Source of the DNA: Cordia subcordata
Taxonomy: Eukaryota; Streptophyta; Magnoliopsida; Boraginales; Cordiaceae
DNA: 64,000 bases
Assembly (NCBI GenBank): GCA_028554755.1
Contig: JAPTOF010000003.1
Coordinates: forward strand, 26,390,001-26,454,000
Reading direction: 5' to 3'
In this document: one piece after another, positions 49,499-59,300 of the stretch
How positions within the stretch are numbered: position 1 is the stretch's first letter
How the letters are laid out: the number at the start of each line of letters is the position of its first letter
The notes under the pieces: model-generated
What the model was told of the DNA's origin: nothing
The model's database searches: none
Seen by the model: the letters and a program-made list of their open reading frames with translations, nothing else
Made by a program: the position numbers and the translations under genes

Positions 49499-51460
49499 AT
49501 GGCGTTGCCCAACATCATCCGCAGAACTGCATCGCGTGTTGTACCTCTGGCCGTTCGAGCCCTCGGAAGTCAAAGGTACTACCACCACCACCAATGCTCC
49601 ACCCTCTCCGCCTCCTCCGGCGGCAGTCTCTCGCGAAAGCTTCAACTCTTCCGCAGCTCGCTCCCGCCGGCGCTCCACCACTACTCCACCAAGTCCGATG
49701 AGTCACTCCTCCGAGTCATTGAGTCAGAGATCCAGTGTGCTCAAGAGACCGATGACCATGATAAGGTTTCCTTCTTCTTCTTCTTTAGTATGTGACGCTT
49801 CATTGTGCCATGGTAACTGTATGTATATAGTTGTGACCTTATATTTGAGTGTCAAGTGTTCAATGGCTCGTGTAATAACTTGTCAATCACTTCATCTCGG
49901 TACAGTTATTTTTGAGTTGACATTAGCACAGTTATTGATTCTGAATCAGTTAGTTTCAGCCTCCATATAATGTTATTTCTTGAGACCATGACACAAATCT
50001 TGCCTTCCAGAAAATGAGTTATTTTTAACGAGTCTTGCGAAACGAATTTTAGGTCATTCTGGTTTTTTCCTATTGAATTTTTTGATTGAGATAAGGAGGG
50101 CGCTGTATTTGCGAGCATAGCGTGTGTACATAATATTGTTTTGGACAATTATTCGATTCCTTTGATGTGAATATCATTTTTCATTTTAAGGTATACATGT
50201 AAATAGAACCCGAACATTGAGTATGCAGAGCCATAGGCTAATAAGATTTTTTGGTAGCACATCGGTTACCATGATTTATTGCTAACAGCTACAGTACTAA
50301 CTTGAATTGCTTCCATATTATGACAACTACAGTACTAATTTATATCATTGCATATTATGTGTCGCACCATTGTGAGAAACCACGAAATTTCAGATTTTAT
50401 GCAAATTGCTGGACCTTAGGGCCGTTGCTTGTCGTAGCGATATGCAGGTAGCATTGAGGAATTCTCTGTTGAAAGTTGAACCCCAGTCTGCTTGGATAAG
50501 GGAGATAATGTGCGTCTTTATGTATTCAATTCAGTCTTTCTTGTGATGCACTCTGCTAGGAATATATATCATGTAACTAGAGTTCATGAACCTTTGAGAT
50601 CCATTTTCTATGGCATTCGAGATGTTGTGGCAGCACTGGTTGTTAATGTTGCCCTTGTTAATATGATTTTGCATTATTGTTGATTCCGTTGAGTTTGTTA
50701 CTTTGGTCAACTCAACAACTAGATATATCTTCTGACACAGTGCGAGCATGTCGTTGCTTCTATAAGAATGTCAACTCAGTGTTATTGTCTCAATGAATGT
50801 GTATAAAACTTGTGTTACCTATTTATTTTGCAGGTTGAGGAGATTCCAGATGGATTCCCTTTCAAACTTGAAGACAATCCTGGGCAGCAGACCGTAACTC
50901 TCACCAGAGATTATCAGGGTGAAAGCATCATTGTTGAAGTTAACATGCCTGACCTTGTTACAGGTGAAGGTGATGACAGTGCTGATGACGATGATGATAC
51001 TGAAACTGGGACTCAGTCACACATTCCTTTGGTTGTAAGAGTTTCTAAGAAGAGTGGACCCTGCTTGGAGTTTGACGTTAGTGCTTACCCTGATGAAATT
51101 GCAATCAACAGCTTATCAATTAAGGATCCTAATAATTCAGAGGATCAAATTGCATATGAAGGACCTGATTTTGGGTATGTTTTTGTTGATCTAGCTCGTT
51201 GTGCATGTCTTACATATTTCTCCTTATTTTGCTTCCCTTTATCCCTGTTCTTGTCCTCTTGTATCACATTAATATGGAATAAGTTTCACTTTTTGACCAG
51301 GGATCTGGATGAGAATTTGCAGAAGGCTTTCCACAAGTATCTGGAGATCAGGGGAATCAAGCCTAGCACAACAAACTTCTTGCACGAGTACATGATTAAC
51401 AAAGACAGCAAAGAATACTTGATGTGGCTTGAGAAGCTCAAAAAGTATGTAGAGGCATAG
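49499..51460 (+). CDS. MAM33-like: Mitochondrial matrix p32/MAM33-family acidic protein
   Basis: Three exons, 49499-49765, 50834-51174 and 51301-51460, give 255 residues. The ATG at 49499 starts a basic, Ser-rich presequence (MALPNIIRRTASRVV), and the region before residue 85 looks like a mitochondrial targeting peptide. The mature part has the family features: EEIPDGFPF, LTRDYQGESIIVEV, an acidic run DDSADDDDDTE, HIPLVVRVSK, LEFDVSAYPDEI and a C-terminal helix (GIKPSTTNFLHEYMINKD). The p32/gC1qBP/MAM33 family forms doughnut-shaped acidic trimers in the mitochondrial matrix. In yeast and plants it is linked to mitochondrial ribosome or respiratory-complex biogenesis. It is convergent with P5CS. 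A decayed copy follows at 53200-55208. Frame and splice sites are intact. Confidence 0.93.
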
Positions 51461-52397
51461 ATTCTAGTTGGCAGGATGATTTTGCAGAAATTGGTGCTAG
51501 TAAATTTAGTCATCTCTTATAGGATATTGTCAAATTGCAGTTGAAAAGCAATGCTTCAGAAAACATTGTCTCAATTGTGGAGTGGTGAATGCATTTTGTA
51601 TCATCTAATTTAAGAGCTCTGAAACACTTGTGGGTGTTGAAGTTTGTTCTTACATAGTCATGAATAATTTGGAAAACTTTGACGGCCGATATATCTTGGA
51701 AGAAACTTTCTTTTAGGCAAAATGCAGAATTTTATTCATCCAGGAGTGTTGTGTGCGGAGGTGCGTTGATTGGATGTGAAAGATTCTATCGCGCAAATGC
51801 TTCTCCTCTTGCTGTCCAAAGTTGTTCATCTTGAAGTGATAATTTCATTTGCAAAGATCGGTCCCCTAACCCCTCTATGCTTGTGAGGCATAGGTTACTG
51901 ACATGGTGTTATTTGATTGGTTCAATTCTGTGGGCATGGAAAGAAATTTCTGGATTCCGATGCTTTGCCGGAGAACACAGCAATGATCCTACAATGAGAT
52001 AGTAAATGTGTACTTTTTTGTGCCAACAGGGTACACATTGACTATCAAAAGAACACAAAAAAAGTGGAACAAATACTTTGGCTCCTTAACATGGTGCGCC
52101 ACAATTAAAGGGCAAATCGCGTTAAACCTTTCCACCGGCAAAATTCAAGACTATAATTATTAACGATGCTACATGATAAACCTTTGCCGCATTCTTGTTT
52201 AGCTAAAAGCTCTTCAAAATAACGCTACAACATGTGGTTGGGATAAATGAACATGATCTCTGGTTGCTTTTACTTTCCCACCTTGAAGGAGGGAGTGTAG
52301 AAAACTGCATCTCTAGCAATGCCAGTTCCGGCCAAGGCAAATGTATCATGTAAACCCAAGCTCTCTGAAGAAGGTATAACACTCGAGTTGACACATC

Positions 52398-52479
52398 TCA
52401 AGCCTGTAAAGGGAGGTTGTTGCGGGTGTAAACAACCCCTGTATCTCCCTCTGCTACCTGTCCGTTCCCTCTTGCGATC
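52398..52479 (-). pseudogene. Orphan duplicated last exon of P5CS
   Basis: 82 bp on the minus strand, the same length as the true last exon at 56330-56411. It keeps the acceptor (taacacag|GATC), the reading frame and the TGA stop. Its 26 codons begin [12 protein letters not shown] and end LPLQA; the true exon has VVEGDKG...LPIQA. No upstream P5CS exons accompany it. It was carried by the tandem duplication. It could be inert, or in principle serve as an alternative last exon for read-through P5CS transcripts. Confidence 0.9.
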
Positions 52480-52599
52480 CTGTGTTAAGACAATTCAGCA
52501 AAAACTCAAAATTTCAACGGCCAAAAAATAAGATAAAAGATGGGGATGGTGCGCGCTTATCATCAGCTCCAATGTAATAACTAAGAAACACAGTGTTAT

Positions 52600-52899
52600 G
52601 ATTAGTCAATAGGCTGCTGTTTTAAACTTTCACCAGAATGTCACATCCTTCTTAGAATATTTATTAGTAGTGAAGGAAAATCTATCCACCAGGGATGAGT
52701 TTTTCATTTACTTATTGGCACAATTAAGGCCCAAAAAAGCAAAGATGTCAGAATTCGAGCATTTAGCTGATAGCGCAAACAAGCAGATATACAGGCTTGC
52801 ATAAAAGGCTTTGCTCAGCAATAACTTTCAAGCAGCTTGCAGAGAATCAGTCCAGCAGAGTTAGAGCTAGTATATTAATTACTTGAATTAGGTCGGAAT
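52600..52899. other. Spacer between the two duplicated segments
   Basis: About 300 bp not obviously shared with the right end of the second copy. No gene seen. Confidence 0.5.
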
Positions 52900-53117
52900 A
52901 AGAATTTATACGCCATACTTTACTATTGACATGCATAATAAAATATTATAAAAAACTATACCGTGTAAGTTTTCAATCAATAACTCTTTTTTTTTTCTTG
53001 CGAGTTGTGAATCACGCTATAAACCACAACCGCTACATAAACGAAACTCGACCCCTCAACTTTACGAGTCGTACATAAAAACCACCTCCTAAAACCATTT
53101 CAAAAACCTCAACCCTA

Positions 53118-53119
<2 letters not shown>

Positions 53120-53162
<43 letters not shown>
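53120..53162 (+). repeat. (TC)n microsatellite, expanded relative to its duplicate
   Basis: About 21 TC units. The matching site in the left copy (49450-49460) has only four or five. Confidence 0.9.
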
Positions 53163-53164
<2 letters not shown>

Positions 53165-53199
53165 TCACTCTCTCTCATTTCTTGGCTCAGAAGTCAAAA

Positions 53200-55208
53200 A
53201 TAGCGTTGGCCAAAGCATCGCGAGTTGTACCTTTGGCCGTTCGAGCCCTCGGAAGTCAGAGGTACTACCACCACCACCACCAATGCTCCACCCTCTCCGC
53301 CTCCTCCGGCTGCAGTCTCTCGGGAAAGCTTCAACTCTTCCGCATCTCACTCCCGTCGGTGCTTCACCACTACTCCACCAAGTCCGACGAGTCACTCCTC
53401 TGAACCATTGAGTCCGAGATCCGGTGTTCTGAAGAGACTGATGAGCCTGATAAGGTTTACTTCTTCTCCTAATATGTGACGCTACGTTTTGCTAGTTACT
53501 TTTGGGCTCGTGGAATAGCTTGTCACATACTTTTGGACTAGTGAATTTCAATACAGTTATTTCTCGAATTTACATTAGGACGACATTGATTTTGAACCAG
53601 TGAATTTTAGCTTTCAAGTATTATTATTATTATTTTTTTCTCAGGACCATGAAATAATATTATTATTTTTTTCTCAGGACCATGAAACAAATCTTGCCTT
53701 GCAGGCTTGACTTTTGGACGGGAGCTTGATTTTTTGGCTTCTTGTTGTGCTCTAGAAATGAGTTTTTTAAGTGTGGCAATGAAGTGATTGTATTTAATTC
53801 TTAGTTCATTGTGATTTTATGGTACTGATTTTTTAATCGAGGACGGAGGACGCTTTTTTTGTGAGCAGAGCGTATGTAGATATTTTCTGGACAAATAATT
53901 CGACACCTTTGAGATGTGAATATCAACTTTCATTTTGAGGTCTATAAATGTAAATAGAACCTGAACACTGAGTATGCAGAGTCACAGCGACATAGACTAA
54001 ATACTAAAAAGATGTTTTGGTGCGTATTGGTTACCATGTTATGCTAACTTGAATTTGCTTCCATTATCATGACAACTACAATTCTAACTTAAATCATTTC
54101 TGTATTATGTGCATACCATTGTGAGATATCGCCATATTTCAGATTTTACACAAATGTCTGGACCTAGGGCTGTTGCTTGTCGTAACCATATGCATGTAGG
54201 TTTAAGGGATTATCTGCTGAAGGTTAAGCCCCAGTCTGCTTGGACAAGGGAGATACGGTGCTTCTTTATGTATTCGATTTGGTCTTTCTTATGATGCTCT
54301 TTGCTAAGAATATATATCATGTACATAGAGGTTCTGAACTTTTGACATCCATCTTCTATCGCTTTCAAGATTTTGTGGCAGTACAGATTGTTGATGTTGC
54401 CCTTGTTAATATGATTTTGTATTATTGTTGATTCTGTTGAGTTTGTTACTTTGATCAACTCAACATCCAGATATATCTCCTGACAGTTTGCTGCATCTTG
54501 TTGCTTTTATAAGAATGCCAACTTTAGTGTTATGGCGTTAATGAATGTATATAAAACTTGGGCTACTTATTTTGCAGGTTGAGGAGATTCCAGATGGATT
54601 TCCTTTCAAACTTGAAGACAATCCTGGGCAGCAGACCGTAGCACTCACCAGAGATTATCAGGGTGAAAACATCATTGTTGAAGTTAACATGCCTAGCCTT
54701 GTTACAGGTGAAGGTGATGAGGATGCTGGCGACGATGATGATAATGAAACTGGGACTCATTAAGAGATTCCTCTCGTTGTAAGAGTTTCTAAGAAGAGTG
54801 GACCCTGCTTGGAGTTTGGTGTTACTGCTTAGCCTGATGAAATTGTGGTCGACATCTTATCAATTAAGGATCCTAATAATTCAGAGGACCAAATTGCATA
54901 TGAAGGCCTCACTTTGGGTGTTGTGTTGTTCATCTAACTTTTTGTGCATGTCTTTTCGTACATATGTCTCCTTTTTTTTGCCTCCCTTTATCCCTGTTCT
55001 TGTCTTCTTGTTCCACATTAATATGAAATAACTGCCACTTTTGATCAGGGATCTCAATGAGAATTTACAGAAGGCTTTCCACAAGTATCTAGAGATCAGG
55101 GGAATCAAGCCTAGCACAACAAACTTCTTGCATGAGTACATGATAAACAAAGACAGCAGAGAATACTTGGTGTGGCTTAAGAACATCAAGAAGTTTGTAG
55201 AGGCATAG
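53200..55208 (+). pseudogene. Decayed tandem copy of the p32/MAM33-like gene
   Basis: Exon equivalents are 53200-53454, 54578-about 54920 and 55049-55208. Lesions compared with the intact copy: the start codon ATG became ATA (53200-53202); 15 bases are missing from the presequence, frame kept; CGA became TGA (53401-53403) in exon 1; exon 2 has TAA (54761-54763) and TAG (54830-54832); the end of exon 2 has lost one base, and its donor gtatgt has become gtgttg. Exon 3 remains fully open and ends VEA. With four independent null changes, a functional protein is not expected. Transcription could persist from the duplicated promoter. Confidence 0.93.
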
Positions 55209-55566
55209 ATTCTAGTTGATAGAATGATTTTGCAGAAATTGGTGCTATCAAATTTAGTCATGTAGAGTGATATTGTCAAATTGCGGTTAGGAAACAATGT
55301 GGTTGAAAACATTGTCTCGACTGTTGGAGTGGTGAATGCATTTTGTATCATCTAATTTTAAGAAGCCCAAAGCACTTCTCAGTGCTGACCCTTGTTCTTA
55401 CATAATCATGAATAATTTGGAAAATTTTGATAGCTGACATATCCACCGAGAAACTTTATTTTGGGCAAAATACAGAATTTTATTCATCCAGGAGGGTTTT
55501 GTGTGGTGGGTTGATTGGATGTGATGGATTTACTGCAAATGTTTCTCCTCTTGGCTCTTGCTGTCC

Positions 55567-55696
55567 AAGATGTTCCACTTTTTTTTTTTCTCCCCTTCAA
55601 ACTCCCACCCCCAATCTGACACCCATCCTTACAGGACTTGAACCCAAAACCAGAGTCCTAGGAAAAGTCTCAAACAGGTCTAAGATGTTCCACTTT
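55567..55696 (-). mobile_element. SINE-like insertion with target-site duplication
   Basis: A repeated aagatgttccactt(t) at 55567-55580 and 55682-55695 flanks a ~100-bp insert absent from the duplicate locus near 51815. On the minus strand the insert ends in an A-rich tail (T run at 55578-55589). It contains ggttcaagtcc (55634-55644), a good match to the RNA polymerase III box B of tRNA-derived SINEs. Box A is not evident, so the copy may be 5'-truncated. Confidence 0.75.
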
Positions 55697-56329
55697 GATT
55701 TGAGTAAGGTTGCATAGATTTATGTCTTTTACCTTCATCTTCAAGTGATAATTTCATTGCAAAGATCAGTCCCATAAACCCTATATGTACCCTTATCTAT
55801 GCTTGTGACATTTCTCAGGCGTACATTATTGACATGGCATTATTGATTGCTTTAATTCTATGGGCACGGAAAGAATGTTCTGCTTCCCCATGTTTTGCAG
55901 GACATAGCAATGATCCTATAATGTGATAGTAAATATACACTTTTTAGTGCCAACAGAGTATAGATTGACTATTAAAAGAACACAAAGCAGTAAAACAAAT
56001 ACTTTGGCCCGTTAACATGGTGCAACACAATTAAACGGCACATTGCGTTAAACCTTTCCACCAGCAAAATTCAAAAGTATAATTTATTAATGATGCTACA
56101 AGATAAATCTTCGCTCTATGCTTGTTAGCTAAAAGCTCTTCAATATAACGCTACAACATGTGTGGTTGGGATAAAATTGATAATGATCTCTGATTGTTTT
56201 TACTTCCCCACCTTGAAGGCGGAGTTTTAGAAAACTGCATCTCTAACAATGCCAGCTCCAGCCAAAGGCAAATGTATCATGTAAACCCCAAGCTCTCTGA
56301 AAAAGGTATAATAGTTGAGTTGACATGTC

Positions 56330-59300
56330 TCAGGCCTGTATAGGGAGGTTCTTGTGGCTGTAAACAACCCCTTTATCTCCCTCCACTACCTGTCCGTTCC
56401 CTCTTGCGATCCTGTATTAAAACAGTTTAGCAAGAAACCACAATTTCAACATGATAATGCACAAGCTTATCGTCATCTCCAATGTAATAACTAAGAAATA
56501 GAAATACAGAACATCATGCTTTTTGCAGAAACAGACACCATAGGGTTACATTCTTTTTGATGTATCTAACAAACTTGATCAGAAAACTAAGTAGGGTGTA
56601 CAAAAAAGAAGAGAGTATTTAAAACATGCCAAAAGATCACTAGCAGACGTACCATCGTGTTGTGAGCAATCCTTCAACTCCAACTGGACCACGAGCATGA
56701 ATTCGACTAGTACTAATTCCCACCTGATGAGACAACAATGACCAATATGCATGAGATTTGAAATCATTGTATTGAACACAGATGGGAATTTTAATATAGC
56801 TGACAAATTACTTACCTCAGCACCTAGTCCAAAACGAAAGCCATCACTAAACCTTGTGCTTGCATTATGAAATACAGCAGCACTGCAACATAGATATACA
56901 GACAAAGTTCAACGGAATACCTAAATGTCACTAATTTCATTTATCTTCCATTCTCTGGAATCATGCTAAGCCAAAAAAAAAAGTTATCATGTCCTACAGC
57001 TGCAATAACATGATAAAACTTGAAAATTTCAGACAACAATAGCAATCAAGAAAAGAAGTAATAACTTCTGATTAAGACAAAGAACACGAAGTGACAATTA
57101 CCTATCAACCTGACGTAGAAATACTTCTGCAACATCATGGTCTTCTGTAACGATGCAATCAGTGTGAGCACTGCCAAACACAGGAAAACCTAAGTTTTAT
57201 GTGGATTATTGCATAATACTAAGACTTGGATAATATGTGTAAACCCAAAAAAATACACATCACATGAAAAGAAATTAAAGAACTTAGCATACCTCCCATG
57301 CTGATGTATATGATCAATTGCACCTTGCACATCATCCACGATTTCCACGGTGCAGGCCAAAGAACTATATTCATGATGAAGTGAACGTGCCTCTGGAATT
57401 TTCAGCAAATCACTTGCCCTTGGCCCACCATATAGAGAAACACCTGAACCAGATTCCTCTTGTCAGCAAAACCCCTTCACTTCATTTCTTCTTTTAGGCT
57501 ACTGATCAATATTTGCTTTTTAATCTTTTGACTCTTTATGCAATTCTAAAGCAATTTGGATGATTAAACAGCCCAGCTAGGACGCAGACTGACATCAGAC
57601 AAGGGATGAGCATGTTCAGTCTTACGTGTGTTTTCTCTAGAAGCTTATTCAAAGACATCAATTAGGAGCTGTGGGGCAACTAACTAGAAGAAGTTTATCC
57701 AGGACAAATTTATGTATGAAAAAACATTTTCCTTGGAGCTCATCCATCTTCTCCCATACCCAACCAACAAAAAAGATGCAAAAAATGAAAAGAGCAAAGC
57801 CTCCGCATTGAGCCCTTGTGAAGAGAAATGAAATGGAGGGGAAAAGCTGATCTCTCGTTAACTGGAAATAGTGCTTGTACATGTATTTATACACAGCTGT
57901 TAGCTAGTTAGTTACTAGCTGTCAGTTCTAACTAACTAGTATGTTTGCTATGATAACCTGCCTGTTATGCTAAACACATGACTGCATCTATATTCATTGT
58001 TATTGCTGTGCTACTCCTTATCACCTTGTATATTACTTGTTACTTCCAGGCTAAAAGTATTCTAAGCTTCAGGGTACAGTGTCTGATAGTAATACTGGGA
58101 AATCATATAATTATTGGAACAACTATTCAACAACAGATAGACTTATTATGAGGTGCCAGAAGCAAAGAAAGATCATGAAGATTCAAGAATATACTACAAA
58201 CTTCAAAGTAAGAAGCCCATTAGAGTTGCAGATTGTCTACACAAGTTGAAAGGTTAGATCATATTTCCTGAATAAGATGCTGAAGAGTTTGATAGATATA
58301 AGATAGTCAAAATGAACTCATACCAAGTGAAGAATGTTAAAAACAATGGGCAAAAGAAAAAAAAAGAACTGTAATTGGCAAGCTGCAAGCAGGATGTCAG
58401 AAACTACAGTTGCGTGCATTGAGGTAGCGGAAACCTACAACTGAATGAGAAGAATAAGAAATCAACAGGGTCGCCATACACTACAGCCAAGGAAACAGAA
58501 AAAAAGAAAAAGGAACTGATTTTCTAAACTTGATGACAATATTATAACTTTCTCCTTGTCACAAATTAAGATATCTTTCCAAATATCAAAACAGATAAGA
58601 TAATAGCAACACCATTCTGATGCAGATTATTCTAATCTCTGCATAGTTCGACTAAATTGATGTGAAGTTCCCTAATAGAAAAGATGAAACTTATTTTCAG
58701 ATTACCTCACACTTTGCAATAATGCTACTCCTCTGAATCATAGCCACCACTTAAAGAACATGAGTACAATAGTCTAAACATTTAATTAACATCTCTTTCT
58801 CTTATAATTTTGGAAGATGAGGAGGGCAGTGGGAGAATGTGGAAGAATTTTACAGGATAGAGGTAGACTCGCGAAAAGTCCTACCTTTAGTCTGAAGTTC
58901 CACAATCAACTCATTAAGAACCCCAGTTTGCACCAACTCCTTGTGGACAAGAAGTGTTTCCTACAGACAGGGAACAGCAATAAGGAATGCATAAAAGCAA
59001 TCTATAGTGCATGTTTTGGACTACAAGATTGTCTTCAACTGAATGAAGAAACATATTACCATTGCATTGCAGGCCGCTGGATAATCTGTTTTTGCATCTA
59101 AAACGACTCGCTTTGCCATGTCCACATTTGCGGACTTATCAATATAAACATGACAGATTCCATCTGGAAACAAAAGTACCAGTATTACTAAGGGAAAAAA
59201 GGGTCCAGAGAAATCAAACCAAAAATATTCCTATGCTTCAAGTTATCAATCATTCAAGGTCAGGTTACACAACCAGAATGGCCAAGAACTGGTATCTTCG

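Larger units (their letters stand above)
49190..52590. repeat. Left copy of a ~3.4-kb tandem duplication
   Basis: Collinear with 52900-56500. Shared landmarks are tttgacatg and aagttttcaatca before the p32 leader, all p32 exons and introns, the p32 3' flank, and the P5CS-like last exon with part of its upstream intron (ctccaatgtaataactaagaaa). This copy holds the intact p32 gene. Confidence 0.88.
52900..56500. repeat. Right copy of the ~3.4-kb tandem duplication
   Basis: Collinear with 49190-52590, with many substitutions and small indels, a longer TC tract and a SINE-like insertion at 55567-55696. It holds the decayed p32 copy and the true last exon of P5CS. Confidence 0.88.

Noticed and set aside
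49317..49970. 217-residue frame starting upstream of the p32 gene
   Set aside because: It runs through the leader and exon 1 in the wrong frame and on into the intron; the conserved p32 product starts at 49499 in another frame.
52319..52531. Plus-strand 70-residue frame
   Set aside because: It is antisense to the orphan P5CS exon; the minus strand carries the conserved sequence.
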